Of a stretch of 34,078 nt of DNA, positions 24,341-33,280 are shown piece by piece; position 1 is the first letter of the stretch, and each line of letters opens with the position of its first letter. The stretch is taken from contig JAHRVC010000073.1 of the NCBI GenBank assembly GCA_019090885.1, positions 1-34,078 on the forward strand, given 5' to 3'. The notes under the pieces were generated by a model that was not told the DNA's origin, ran no database searches, and saw nothing but the letters and a program-made list of their open reading frames with translations. A program made the position numbers and the translations under genes. Source of the DNA: Marinosulfonomonas sp. (GTDB lineage: Bacteria > Pseudomonadota > Alphaproteobacteria > Rhodobacterales > Rhodobacteraceae).

Positions 24341-25795
24341 TCAAACCCCACTCGCCGGAATGCCGGTGCGTTTCACTGGCCGCGGTGCTGTCAGCTCTTT
24401 CCATTGGCTCAACGCCTTGTTCACGGTGCCACCCGGATCACGTTTCACAAACTCGCCGTGGCCCTCTTGTGTGCGTATCTCGCCGTCATGCACCGCCACA
24501 AAACCGCGTGTCAGGGTGAAGCGGGGCAAACCCTTTACATGCTTGCCCTCAAACACGTTGTAATCAATCTCGGACTGTTGATCACCGGCGGTGATGGTTT
24601 TTTCCTTTTCCGGATCAAACACCACGATATCCGCATCCGCCCCAACCAATATCGCACCCTTTTTCGGGTAACAATTCAATATCTTGGCGATGTTCGTTGA
24701 TGTAACGGCAACGAATTCATTCATCGTCAGACGCCCGGTGCCAACGCCGTAAGTCCACAGCATCGGCAGCCGATCCTCCAGCCCGCCGGTGCCATTTGGA
24801 ATTTGCGTAAAATCGCCCACACCATAGCGTTTCTGCTCGGTCGTAAAGGCACAATGGTCGGTCGCAACCACGCTTAAGCTGCCCGCCTGAAGCCCCGCCC
24901 ACAGGCTGTCCTGATGCTTTTTGTTGCGAAACGGCGGGCTCATCACCCGGCGCGCGGCGTGATCCCAGTCTTTGTTGAAATATTCGCTTTCATCCAGCGT
25001 CAGATGCTGGATCAGCGGCTCGCCCCAGACGCGCTTGCCGTTCTGGCGTGCGCGCCGGATCGCCTCATGGCTTTCCTCGCACGACGTGTGCACCACATAA
25101 AGCGGCGTGCCAGCCATATCGGCAATCATGATGGCGCGGTTTGTCGCCTCGCCTTCCACTTGCGTGGGTCGCGAAAAGGCGTGCGCCTCTGGCCCGGTGT
25201 TGCCAGCAGCCAGCAATTGCGCGGACAATTCGGCAACCACATCGCCATTTTCGGCGTGAACCATCGGCGTGGCACCAAGTTCGGCGCAGCGCTGAAAGCT
25301 TGCATACATCTCATCGTCGTTGACCATCAACGCGCCCTTATAGGCCATGAAATGCTTGAACGTGTTGATACCACGGTCTTTTACGACGGTTTCCATTTCG
25401 TTAAAAACCTGCTCGCCCCACCATGTGATCGCCATATGAAAGGAATAATCGCAGTTGGCGCGGGTCGATTTGTTGTCCCACATCTGCAAGGCATCGAGCA
25501 GCCCCTGATCCGGGTTTGGCAGCGCGAAATCGACGACCATCGTGGTGCCACCCGCCAGTGCCGCGCGCGTGCCGCTTTCAAAATCATCGCTGGAATAGGT
25601 GCCCATGAACGGCATTTCCAAGTGCGTATGGGGATCAATCCCGCCGGGCATGACGTAGCAGCCGGTCGCGTCCAGCGCCTCATCGCCCTTCAGGTCCGGG
25701 CCGATCTCGATGATCTTGCCGCCTTGGATCAGAACATCCGCTTTGTATGTCAGATCGGCGGTGACGATGTTTCCGTTTTTGATGACTGTGGTCAT
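24341..25795 (-). CDS. hydA: Dihydropyrimidinase (D-hydantoinase)
   Basis: A 484-aa amidohydrolase, the usual size. ATG 25795 has GAGGTG upstream and opens MTTVIKNGNIVTADLTYKAD. The metal site is complete: GGIDPHTHLEMPF (HxH), the carbamylated lysine in FKHFMAYKGALMV, histidines in HAENGD and VHTSCEE, and the aspartate in VATDHCAF. It opens the ring of dihydrouracil or dihydrothymine to N-carbamoyl-beta-alanine or its methyl form, and may also act on hydantoins. It is flanked by the amidase for the next step and by the importer genes. Confidence 0.95.
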   Translation of the reverse strand: MTTVIKNGNIVTADLTYKADVLIQGGKIIEIGPDLKGDEALDATGCYVMPGGIDPHTHLEMPFMGTYSSDDFESGTRAALAGGTTMVVDFALPNPDQGLLDALQMWDNKSTRANCDYSFHMAITWWGEQVFNEMETVVKDRGINTFKHFMAYKGALMVNDDEMYASFQRCAELGATPMVHAENGDVVAELSAQLLAAGNTGPEAHAFSRPTQVEGEATNRAIMIADMAGTPLYVVHTSCEESHEAIRRARQNGKRVWGEPLIQHLTLDESEYFNKDWDHAARRVMSPPFRNKKHQDSLWAGLQAGSLSVVATDHCAFTTEQKRYGVGDFTQIPNGTGGLEDRLPMLWTYGVGTGRLTMNEFVAVTSTNIAKILNCYPKKGAILVGADADIVVFDPEKEKTITAGDQQSEIDYNVFEGKHVKGLPRFTLTRGFVAVHDGEIRTQEGHGEFVKRDPGGTVNKALSQWKELTAPRPVKRTGIPASGV

Positions 25796-25829
25796 TCTAG
25801 CACCTCGCATTTTGAGTTGGGTAACCGGG

Positions 25830-26030
25830 TTAATCACATTTAAAACTAGAGGGGTTTTCGGAACCGGAATATGTATCTCGATCGACTACGCAAAGAGTAA
25901 CCGCACCGGTAATACGGTCGAGCCGCATTGGTGACCCGCGGCCAGCATCAATGAACTGATAGCGTTGCGCGCTCACAATTGCCCCTGACACCAAAATTGC
26001 GGATATCAAGATGACAGTCGAAACCTTCAC
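25830..26030 (-). CDS. 66-aa exported or membrane-anchored small protein
   Basis: It begins with a GTG at 26030 that overlaps the stop of the amidase gene (GTGA). The first about 22 residues are hydrophobic with a lysine near the start (signal peptide or anchor, VILISAILVSGAIVSAQ). The rest is a short domain with RYQFIDAGRGS and MRLDRITGAVTLC, a pattern that recurs in small proteobacterial exported proteins of unknown role. The tight coupling supports it as real. Confidence 0.65.
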   Translation of the reverse strand: MKVSTVILISAILVSGAIVSAQRYQFIDAGRGSPMRLDRITGAVTLCVVDRDTYSGSENPSSFKCD

Positions 26031-27277
26031 ACCTCAATCCCCGCTGTCTCAACCACCGCATGCATCAGCACATCGGCCCCCGCCGTGGCCCATTCGCGTG
26101 AAATTTCCTCGGCCTCATTGTGGCTTAACCCATCCACACAAGGGCACATCACCATTGAGGTCGGCGCCACCCGGTTGATCCAGCAGGCATCATGCCCGGC
26201 ACCCGAAATCAGGTCGCGGTGCGAATAGCCTAACCGTTCAGCGGCCCCACGAACCGCATTCACGCAGCCTTCATCAAATGTCACCGGATCAAATCCGCCG
26301 ACCTTTTCAAACTCCACGCCCAGCCCCATTTCGTCGCAAATCTTTTGCGCCCCGGCGTTTAGCCGCGCCTCCATATCTTCGATCACCGCCAGATTGGGCG
26401 AACGTAGATCGACCGTGAACACCACACGCCCCGGAATGACATTGCGAGAGTTGGGGAACACATCAATATGCCCCGCCGCGCCAACCGCATCGGGCGCGTG
26501 CGACCATGCAATTTCATCAACAAGTTCAAGGACTTTCGCCATCCCCAGCCCGGCGTTTTTACGCATCGGCATCGGGGTAGAACCCGTATGGCTGTCCTTG
26601 CCGGTGATCGTTATTTGCGTCCACGACAGGCCCTGCCCATGGGTCACAACGCCAATGTCCTTACCCTCGGATTCCAGTATCGGCCCTTGTTCGATATGCA
26701 ATTCAAAGAACGCATGCATTTTGCGCGCGCCAACTTCCTCGTCGCCGCGCCAGCCGATCCGGGCCAGCTCATCCCCGAATTTGAGACCCGCCGCATCCTC
26801 GATACCATACGCCCAATCCTGCGAATGAATGCCCGCGAAAACACCAGACGCCAGCATCGCAGGGGCGTAGCGCGTGCCCTCTTCGTTGGTCCAGTTGGTC
26901 ACAACAATCGGATGACGCGTTTTGATGCACAATTCGTTCAGCGTGCGGATGATTTCCAGACCAGCCAGCACGCCCAGAACCCCGTCATATTTCCCGCCCG
27001 TGGGCTGGGTATCCAGATGCGAACCCACATAAACCGGCAGCGCGTCAGGGTCGGTGCCTTCACGGCGCGCGAACATCGTGCCCATCTGATCAAGGCCCAT
27101 GGTCATCCCCTCAGCCTCGCACCATGACTGAAACAAGGCGCGCCCTTCGCCGTCTTCATCCGTCACTGTCTGGCGGTTGTTGCCACCCGCCACGCCGGGG
27201 CCGATCTTGGCCATTTCCATCAGGCTGTCCCACAGGCGTTCGGGGTTAATCTTTAAGTTTGCTCCGGGGGCGGTCAT
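26027..27277 (-). CDS. Zn-dependent amidase, N-carbamoyl-beta-alanine amidohydrolase type
   Basis: A 416-aa M20-family hydrolase. ATG 27277 follows AAAGGA. Metal ligands are visible in VGSHLDTQPTGGKYDGVLGV (His, Asp), TNWTNEEGTRYAPAML (Glu pair), ELHIEQGPILE (His) and LSHNEAEE (His). The family comprises beta-ureidopropionase, L-carbamoylase and allantoate amidohydrolase. Beside dihydropyrimidinase and an omega-aminotransferase, release of beta-alanine, CO2 and ammonia from N-carbamoyl-beta-alanine is the best reading. The 66-aa gene overlaps its stop. Confidence 0.9.
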   Translation of the reverse strand: MTAPGANLKINPERLWDSLMEMAKIGPGVAGGNNRQTVTDEDGEGRALFQSWCEAEGMTMGLDQMGTMFARREGTDPDALPVYVGSHLDTQPTGGKYDGVLGVLAGLEIIRTLNELCIKTRHPIVVTNWTNEEGTRYAPAMLASGVFAGIHSQDWAYGIEDAAGLKFGDELARIGWRGDEEVGARKMHAFFELHIEQGPILESEGKDIGVVTHGQGLSWTQITITGKDSHTGSTPMPMRKNAGLGMAKVLELVDEIAWSHAPDAVGAAGHIDVFPNSRNVIPGRVVFTVDLRSPNLAVIEDMEARLNAGAQKICDEMGLGVEFEKVGGFDPVTFDEGCVNAVRGAAERLGYSHRDLISGAGHDACWINRVAPTSMVMCPCVDGLSHNEAEEISREWATAGADVLMHAVVETAGIEV

Positions 27278-27312
27278 GAAAATTCCTTTCACTTATCTTC
27301 TGTCGCTAATTG

Positions 27313-27771
27313 TCAGCAAATTTGCCAATCCAAAATTATTTCAGGTTCGGACGGGTTTGAGAATTTCGGCAGTGTTTTATAACCGCCAAAAAAACGTTTT
27401 CGGAATGGCGTATAAACAGCAACGTTCAGACCCGCATGATTTTCATAAACAACTTTCATGGCGTCAACGAGTTTGCCACCCTCTGGCCCAACCCGAACAT
27501 TCTCGGCGGTCGCCACCGCCCAAGCCTCGCCCTTGCGTACCATATCCCGCAGCCCTTCATAAAGCTTTGGCAAGACTTCCTCACTATTGGTAATGTCAGA
27601 ATTTGTATCTGGCCCGCTCATGATAACCACAATTTTTTCGGCAGGTGTCATGGCAGCGCCGTGGGGTAAAAAATTGCCCGTCGACTTCAAGAAATGCAAC
27701 GATGAATCCACGAGTATATCAACCAATTTGGTAATTTCTTCTTGATACTGGAGATTGAGTTCCTGTTGCAT
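27313..27771 (-). CDS. 152-aa soluble protein, unknown
   Basis: ATG 27771 follows the aminotransferase stop by one base (TGAgATG), the same junction as that between hydA and the 158-aa gene. No signal peptide or TM helix is seen. The sequence looks like a compact alpha/beta domain (LHFLKSTGNFLPHGAAMT, then LRDMVRKGEAWAVATAENVRVG and VAVYTPFRKRFFGGYK). I do not recognise a family or catalytic motif. Like the 158-aa gene it is more AT-rich than the enzymes on either side. Confidence 0.72.
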   Translation of the reverse strand: MQQELNLQYQEEITKLVDILVDSSLHFLKSTGNFLPHGAAMTPAEKIVVIMSGPDTNSDITNSEEVLPKLYEGLRDMVRKGEAWAVATAENVRVGPEGGKLVDAMKVVYENHAGLNVAVYTPFRKRFFGGYKTLPKFSNPSEPEIILDWQIC

Positions 27772-27772
27772 C

Positions 27773-29098
27773 TCACTCCAACCTTTTCAATATTTCAGCC
27801 AGCTCGCCAATCAGCGTGTCGATATGATCTTTTTCGATAATCAGCGGTGGTGACAGGGCGATAATATCGCCGGTCGTGCGGATCAGCAGGCCTTTGTCAT
27901 AGGCCTTTAAAAACGCATCAAACGCCCGCTTCGTTGGCTCGCCTTCAATCGGTTCCAGCTCAATCGCGCCGATCAGACCCATGTTGCGGATGTCGATCAC
28001 ATGGGGCAGCCCGCGCAGCGAATGCAGCGCCTCTTCCCAGTAAGGTGCGATGTCGGCGGCGCGCTGAAACAGGCCCTCTTCGCGGTAAATTTCCAGCGTG
28101 GCAATCCCGGCTGCCGAGGCGATCGGATTGCCGGAATATGTATAACCGTGAAACAGCTCGATCAGGTTGTCAGGGCCGCTCATGAACGCGTCGTGAATTT
28201 CGCCCGTTGCCAGCACCGCGCCCATGGGAATGACGCCACTGGTCAACCCCTTGGCGGTTGTCATCATGTCAGGCATGACGCCAAAATGATCCGCGCCAAA
28301 GGGCGAACCAAGACGGCCGAAACCGGTGATAACCTCATCAAATATCAGCAGAATTCCATGCTTTGTGCAAATCGAGCGCAGCTTTTCAAGATAGCCTTTT
28401 GGCGGCAGCAACACACCGGTTGAACCCGCCATCGGCTCGACAATCACCGCCGCGATCGTTTCAGCGCCATGCAGCGCGACAATGCGTTCCAGATCATCCG
28501 CCAGATGGGCACCGTGTTCCGGCTGGCCACGGGTAAAGGCGTTTTCGGGCAAATGCGTGTGGGGCAGATGATCGACCCCCGTCAGCATCGTGCCGAAATA
28601 TTTGCGGTTGTTGACGATGCCGCCAACCGAAATCCCGCCAAAGCCAACGCCGTGATAGCCCCGCTCGCGTCCGATCAACCGGGTGCGGCCACCCTCGCCG
28701 CGCGCCTTATGATAAGCCAATGCGATTTTGAGCGCCGTATCAACGGCCTCGGAGCCGGAGTTGGTGAAAAACACATGATCAAACGGCTCTGGCGCCATGT
28801 CGCGCAGCCGGTTTGCCAGTTCAAACGCCAGCGGATGGCCCATCTGAAAAGCCGGCGCATAATCAAGCTGCCCGGCTTGGCCGGCAATCGCCTCGACAAT
28901 TTTCGGCCGCCCGTGCCCGGCATTGCAGCACCACAGCCCGGCGGTGCCATCCAGCACTTGGCGTCCGTCCGATGTGGTGTAATGCATGTCCTGTGCGGCC
29001 ACCAACATACGCGGATTTTTCTTGAACTGCCGGTTCGCGGTGAACGGCATCCAAAAGGCTGACAGGTCATTTGGGATTGAAGTGCGATCCAGCGCCAT
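27773..29098 (-). CDS. Omega-amino acid (beta-alanine):pyruvate aminotransferase
   Basis: A 441-aa class III (fold type I) aminotransferase. FTNSGSEAVDTALKIALAYHKARG, RERGYHGVGFGGISVGG, IVEPMAGSTGVLLPP and LIFDEVITGFGRLG are all family marks, and PLP lysine 283 sits in TTAKGLTSGVIPMGA. In this setting it should move the amino group of beta-alanine (or beta-aminoisobutyrate) to pyruvate or 2-oxoglutarate, giving malonic (or methylmalonic) semialdehyde. It is the first gene of the long operon, with the RutR box 31-46 bases before its start. Confidence 0.9.
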   Translation of the reverse strand: MALDRTSIPNDLSAFWMPFTANRQFKKNPRMLVAAQDMHYTTSDGRQVLDGTAGLWCCNAGHGRPKIVEAIAGQAGQLDYAPAFQMGHPLAFELANRLRDMAPEPFDHVFFTNSGSEAVDTALKIALAYHKARGEGGRTRLIGRERGYHGVGFGGISVGGIVNNRKYFGTMLTGVDHLPHTHLPENAFTRGQPEHGAHLADDLERIVALHGAETIAAVIVEPMAGSTGVLLPPKGYLEKLRSICTKHGILLIFDEVITGFGRLGSPFGADHFGVMPDMMTTAKGLTSGVIPMGAVLATGEIHDAFMSGPDNLIELFHGYTYSGNPIASAAGIATLEIYREEGLFQRAADIAPYWEEALHSLRGLPHVIDIRNMGLIGAIELEPIEGEPTKRAFDAFLKAYDKGLLIRTTGDIIALSPPLIIEKDHIDTLIGELAEILKRLE

Positions 29099-29128
29099 GG
29101 CTACCCCCGCGTTAAATGCTGAAAGAGT

Positions 29129-29144
29129 TTGACCAAATGGTCAG
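29129..29144. promoter_or_regulatory. RutR-type operator TTGACCAAATGGTCAG
   Basis: It matches the known RutR consensus TTGACCA-NN-TGGTCAA at every position but the last. It lies in the divergent region between the aminotransferase and the rutR-like gene, so it can control the operon and the regulator itself. Confidence 0.85.
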
Positions 29145-29286
29145 GAACACGCTAGCAGAGGTATAGGGGCAGTCAAGGACTTCGCCGCTATGACCGCGCG
29201 GGAATTAAAATTTCTTCAAGAGAATCCAAAATGATAAAAAGTCGCGCAATTTCTGACACGAATGTCGGCAGTAGGCAGGCTTTGCA

Positions 29287-29904
29287 ATGACCGGCGTCAG
29301 CCCCAAAACACGAATTCAGAAAAAAAACACACGAGCCATCCTTGAGGCCGCGTTAGAGATCTTTTCCAAACATGGGTTTCGCGGCTCGACAGTGGATCAG
29401 ATTGCGGATGCAGCCGGGCTATCCAAACCCAACCTGCTTTACTATTTCCCCACAAAAGAGGCAATTCATCTGGAATTGCTGGCCGGACTGATGGATACTT
29501 GGCTTGCCCCATTGCGCCAGCTTGATACCGACGGCGACCCGGTTGATGAAATCATCGGATATGTTTTGCGCAAACTGACAATGGCACAGGAATTACCCCG
29601 CGAAAGCCGGTTGTTTGCCAATGAGATCGTGCAGGGCGCGCCCCGGATTATCGACCAGATAGAGGGCGATTTGCGGGATTTGGTAAACGAGAAATGTGAC
29701 GTGATCCAAGGGTGGATAAAACAGGGTAAACTGGCCGATGTTGATCCGCATCATTTGATCTTTTCGATCTGGGCAACGACACAGCAATACGCAGACTTCG
29801 ACGCACAGATACGCGGAATTTTGCGCCCAAGAAACGATGCGCATTTCTCCGATGCGGCAAGGTTTTTGGAAACCTTTTATCGAAGCGCCCTGACAGTCAG
29901 ATAA
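29287..29904 (+). CDS. rutR: TetR-family regulator, RutR-like
   Basis: A 205-aa regulator with an N-terminal TetR helix-turn-helix (AILEAALEIFSKHGFRGS, VDQIADAAGLSKPNLLYYF, about 17-62). The ligand domain carries ESRLFANEIVQGAP and IFSIWATTQQYADFDAQI, characteristic of the RutR group, which in E. coli binds uracil or thymine and lets go of DNA. The matching operator lies 143 bases upstream, in the divergent promoter of the pyrimidine operon. It most likely represses uptake and degradation genes until pyrimidine is present. The ribosome site is weak (aggcagg). Confidence 0.92.
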   Translation: MTGVSPKTRIQKKNTRAILEAALEIFSKHGFRGSTVDQIADAAGLSKPNLLYYFPTKEAIHLELLAGLMDTWLAPLRQLDTDGDPVDEIIGYVLRKLTMAQELPRESRLFANEIVQGAPRIIDQIEGDLRDLVNEKCDVIQGWIKQGKLADVDPHHLIFSIWATTQQYADFDAQIRGILRPRNDAHFSDAARFLETFYRSALTVR

Positions 29905-30010
29905 CCCTGCGACGTTAACCTGCTGGTCAGAAGCTGGCTTGGAATTAACGTTTTGCAAACGAATTCAACGGTATTTTCCCGTGTGGGGGCTTCGTATAAG
30001 GAGCATGAAA

Positions 30011-30382
30011 ATGACCGGTTTCAGCTCGGTTCGATCAGCAGTTCCGCCGCAAGACACGCTTCGTTCGCCACAGGAACAGGCCACCAAACCGGCAGCCGCC
30101 CCCGGTGCAGGCGCCCCCTTCGGGCAGCGTGGCCGGCTTTCAGGCGAAGAGGTTTCCAAATCAGGGAATGACGCAGCCACCCCCTTGGCCCGTCTTGATG
30201 AAAATACACCCACCGGTCCGCCCCCGGCGTTTGAGGCGAGCTTGCTAGAGCTTGAAACAAACCTTGAAATCGTCATCAAACGGGTCGAAGCGGCACGGGA
30301 AAAGGCACGCACCGCACTGGCAATCAGCCCGGAGCCACCCTTGGATAGGGACGCCGCGCGCGATCCTACTCTGCCACTTTAA
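30011..30382 (+). CDS. Proline/alanine-rich hypothetical protein, 123 aa
   Basis: AAGGAG at 29998-30003 is spaced correctly for the second ATG (30011) rather than the one at 30005. The N-terminal two-thirds are low in hydrophobic residues and rich in P, A and G (probably disordered). A short helix follows (LLELETNLEIVIKRVEAAREKARTA, split across about 77-101). No known domain is recognised. Its last 17 bases overlap the 3' end of the convergent preA gene. Confidence 0.55.
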   Translation: MTGFSSVRSAVPPQDTLRSPQEQATKPAAAPGAGAPFGQRGRLSGEEVSKSGNDAATPLARLDENTPTGPPPAFEASLLELETNLEIVIKRVEAAREKARTALAISPEPPLDRDAARDPTLPL

Positions 30383-31673
30383 CCGCAGCCGGATTATTTG
30401 GATGGGTCGTCCAGTTGGCGTAATCGCCCTGAACGGGCTGCCCGGTCCGCGCATCCATCGCGCCGACAGGCAGACGTTCCATGGTGATGCAGCCCTCAAC
30501 CGGGCAAACATCGACGCACAGATTGCACGCAACGCATTCGTCGTCCTGCACCTCAAACACCCGGTCGGCTGATATCGAAATCGCCTGATGGCTGGTGTCT
30601 TCACAGGCGGCAAAACAGCGCCCGCATTTGATGCAGGCGTCCTGATTTATCTTAGCTTTGCTGATCGCATTCAGGTTCAGATATTGCCAATCCGTGACAT
30701 TTGGCACCGCCATTCCCACAACATCTGCAACTGATGAATGGCCTTTTTCGTCCATCCACTGGGACAGACCACTGATCATTTCTTCAATGATTTTAAAGCC
30801 ATAGGTCATTGCGGCGGTGCAGACCTGCACATTGCCCGCACCAAGCGCCAGATATTCCGCCGCATCGCGCCACGTCGTGATCCCGCCAATCCCCGAGATC
30901 GGTAGGCCACGGGTTTCGGCGCTGCGGGCGATCTCGGCCACCATATTCAGCGCAATCGGTTTAACAGCCGGGCCGCAATAGCCCCCGTGGGTGCCTTTGC
31001 CGTCAATTGTGGGTTCGGGGGCCATGATATCCAGATCGACGCCGGTGATAGAATTGATCGTGTTGATCAGGCTGACCGCATCCGCCCCACCATCAAGTGC
31101 TGCCTTGGCTGGCATTCTGATATCGGTGATATTGGGCGTCAGTTTCACGATCACTGGCATCCGGGTGTATTGCTTGCACCAGCGGGTGACCATTTCGATA
31201 TATTCAGGCACCTGCCCGACGGCTGATCCCATGCCGCGTTCGGCCATTCCGTGCGGGCAGCCGAAGTTCAGCTCGACCCCATCGGCCCCGGTTTCTTCGA
31301 CAAGGGGCAAAATCTTTTTCCAAGGGTCTTCTTCACACGGCACCATCAAACTGACGACAACGGCGCGGTCTGGGTAGTCGCGCTTGACTGATTTGATCTC
31401 TCGCAGGTTCGCCTCTAGCGGGCGGTCGGTGATCAGCTCGATGTTATTCAACCCCAGCAAACGGCGATCAGCGCCCCAGATCGCACCGTATCGCGGGCCG
31501 TTGACGTTCACCACCGGTGGCCCGGCTTCGCCCAGAGTTTTCCAGACGACGCCGCCCCAGCCGGCCTCAAATGCGCGGCGCACGTTGTATTCTTTATCCG
31601 TGGGCGGAGCCGAGGCCAGCCAGAACGGATTTGGCGATTTTATTCCTACAAAGTCAGATGAAAGGTCGGCCAT
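30366..31673 (-). CDS. preA: NAD-dependent dihydropyrimidine dehydrogenase, subunit PreA
   Basis: A 435-aa protein. The N-terminal TIM-barrel is of the dihydroorotate dehydrogenase type with the active-site cysteine in LNFGCPHGMAERGMG and FMN-site strands (PVIVKLTPN, GIGGITTWRDAAEY). The C-terminus has two [4Fe-4S] ferredoxin clusters, CIKCGRCFAAC and CVACNLCVDVCPVEGC. It reduces uracil or thymine to the dihydro form together with PreT, using NADH. GGAGG lies before the ATG. It follows preT by 65 bases in the same direction. Confidence 0.95.
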   Translation of the reverse strand: MADLSSDFVGIKSPNPFWLASAPPTDKEYNVRRAFEAGWGGVVWKTLGEAGPPVVNVNGPRYGAIWGADRRLLGLNNIELITDRPLEANLREIKSVKRDYPDRAVVVSLMVPCEEDPWKKILPLVEETGADGVELNFGCPHGMAERGMGSAVGQVPEYIEMVTRWCKQYTRMPVIVKLTPNITDIRMPAKAALDGGADAVSLINTINSITGVDLDIMAPEPTIDGKGTHGGYCGPAVKPIALNMVAEIARSAETRGLPISGIGGITTWRDAAEYLALGAGNVQVCTAAMTYGFKIIEEMISGLSQWMDEKGHSSVADVVGMAVPNVTDWQYLNLNAISKAKINQDACIKCGRCFAACEDTSHQAISISADRVFEVQDDECVACNLCVDVCPVEGCITMERLPVGAMDARTGQPVQGDYANWTTHPNNPAAVKVAE

Positions 31674-31738
31674 CTATGCCTCCTGTTCCTGAAATGATTT
31701 CAATGGGGTGCGGTGCGTAGCTAAGATGAAAGAACACT

Positions 31739-33076
31739 TCATGACTGACCCGCCAGCATTGCATGTATATCCTCAGCCGCATCGCGCCCTTCAGCCACGG
31801 CTGTCACCGTTAGATCATCACCGCCGCTGGCACAATCGCCCCCCGCCCAGACACCGGGTATTGAGGTGCGTCCAGCCCCGGAAACACGTATCTTGCCACG
31901 CTCGATTTTCACGCCGTCCGGGGCCTTTATAATCTGCCCGATTGCCGAAAGAACCTGATCAGCAGCGATGGCAAACCCCTCACCGGTTCCGGTCAGTTTA
32001 CCGTCTTTCTCGGCAGTATATTCAAATTCCACCTCTTGCGCAGACCCTTTGCCATGCAGGGCCACGGGCATAACATTATAGATGATCCGCACACCTTTGG
32101 AGGTCGCCAGATCCTGCTCAAACTCCGACGCGCTCATCCGCTCGCGGCCACGTCGATAAGCAATCGTGACGTTTTCAGCGCCCAGCAATTTGGATTGAAC
32201 CGCCGCATCAACAGCCGTCATGCCACCACCGATCACCACGATATTGCGGCCAACTGGCAGGCCCGTCAGATCGCCGGACTGGCGCAAATCTTCGATGAAA
32301 TCAACGGCATCACGCAGGTTTCCCTTATCGCTTCCGGAAATCTCCAGCCCATTCACACCACCCAGACCAATGCCCAAAAACACCGCGTCATGGGTCTTGG
32401 ACAGCGCCGTGAGCGACAGTTCACCGCCCAACACCTGACCAAACTTGATCTCAATCCCGCCGATCCCGAGCAGCCAGTCAACCTCACTTGCCGCGAAACC
32501 ATCGACCGATTTATAGGCCGCAATGCCATATTCATTCAGCCCGCCCGCCTTGGCGCGCGCGTCATAGATTACTACATCGTGGCCTTTCATCGCCAGACGA
32601 TGTGCGCAGGCCAGACCGGCAGGACCAGCACCAACCACACCGATACTTTTACCGCTACGCACCGCCCGCTCATAAGGGTGGCCCTGCACCGCCATCACCT
32701 GATCAGTTGCAAACCGCTGCAAACGGCCGATTTCAACCGGCTTGCCCTCGGCTGTTTCACGCACGCAGACCTGTTCGCACAGGGTTTCGGTTGGGCAGAC
32801 ACGGGCGCACATGCCGCCAAGAATATTCTGATCAAAAATCGTGCGCCCCGCCGCTTGCGGCGTGCCCGTCTGGATTTGTCGGATGAACAGCGGGATGTCG
32901 ATGCTGGTCGGACAGGCCGTCATGCAGGGCGCGTCGTGGCAGAAATAACAACGATCCGCGGCCACGGCGGCCTCGTGTCCATCAAGCGGCGGATGAAGGT
33001 CGGTAAAATTATCCGCAAGTGTATCTGCTGGCAGGCGGCCCGGCACGACACCGGGCGTATGCTGGCTGTTTGACAT
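31739..33076 (-). CDS. preT: NAD(P)-dependent oxidoreductase, dihydropyrimidine dehydrogenase subunit PreT
   Basis: A 445-aa flavoprotein read from ATG 33076 (GGGAGG upstream; a longer frame to 33121 lacks support). The N-terminus has the GltB/GltD-like iron-sulphur region (CYFCHDAPCMTACPTSI, CARVCPTETLCEQVC), then the FAD fold GVVGAGPAGLACAHRL and the NAD fold VVIGGGMTAVDAAVQSK, ending with a WAGGDCASGGDDLTVTAV FAD-contact motif. It feeds electrons from NADH to PreA. A degenerate RutR-like palindrome sits 56-71 bases before its start. Confidence 0.94.
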   Translation of the reverse strand: MSNSQHTPGVVPGRLPADTLADNFTDLHPPLDGHEAAVAADRCYFCHDAPCMTACPTSIDIPLFIRQIQTGTPQAAGRTIFDQNILGGMCARVCPTETLCEQVCVRETAEGKPVEIGRLQRFATDQVMAVQGHPYERAVRSGKSIGVVGAGPAGLACAHRLAMKGHDVVIYDARAKAGGLNEYGIAAYKSVDGFAASEVDWLLGIGGIEIKFGQVLGGELSLTALSKTHDAVFLGIGLGGVNGLEISGSDKGNLRDAVDFIEDLRQSGDLTGLPVGRNIVVIGGGMTAVDAAVQSKLLGAENVTIAYRRGRERMSASEFEQDLATSKGVRIIYNVMPVALHGKGSAQEVEFEYTAEKDGKLTGTGEGFAIAADQVLSAIGQIIKAPDGVKIERGKIRVSGAGRTSIPGVWAGGDCASGGDDLTVTAVAEGRDAAEDIHAMLAGQS

Positions 33077-33131
33077 CGAGACCTCCCAAGACGCGCCAAT
33101 TCGCTGTGAACAGAATGGCACATCTTATTTT

Positions 33132-33147
33132 TTTATCAAATGGTAAA
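33132..33147. promoter_or_regulatory. Degenerate RutR-like palindrome TTTATCAAATGGTAAA
   Basis: It shares the spacing and core (CAaaTGGT) with the RutR box at 29129-29144, with changes at outer positions. Its arms are TTTATCA and TGGTAAA, one mismatch from a perfect inverted repeat. It lies in the divergent region between preT and accB, closer to preT. Confidence 0.6.
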
Positions 33148-33280
33148 TTTTTGCAGAGTCAGAAAGCCAGATTGCTTAAGAATGCTGCAACTCGCGCTTT
33201 CCACCCAAGCGATGCTCGCGTATAAGCAACAAAATTGGGCAGGCTTGCACAGACAAGCGTACAACAAGGTCGAGGACTGC

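Noticed and set aside
24914-25843. Plus-strand open frame of about 309 codons
   Set aside because: It is the mirror of the dihydropyrimidinase gene in GC-biased codons; the minus-strand protein has all catalytic motifs.
32036-33073. Plus-strand open frame of about 345 codons
   Set aside because: It is antisense to preT, whose iron-sulphur and nucleotide-binding motifs are intact.
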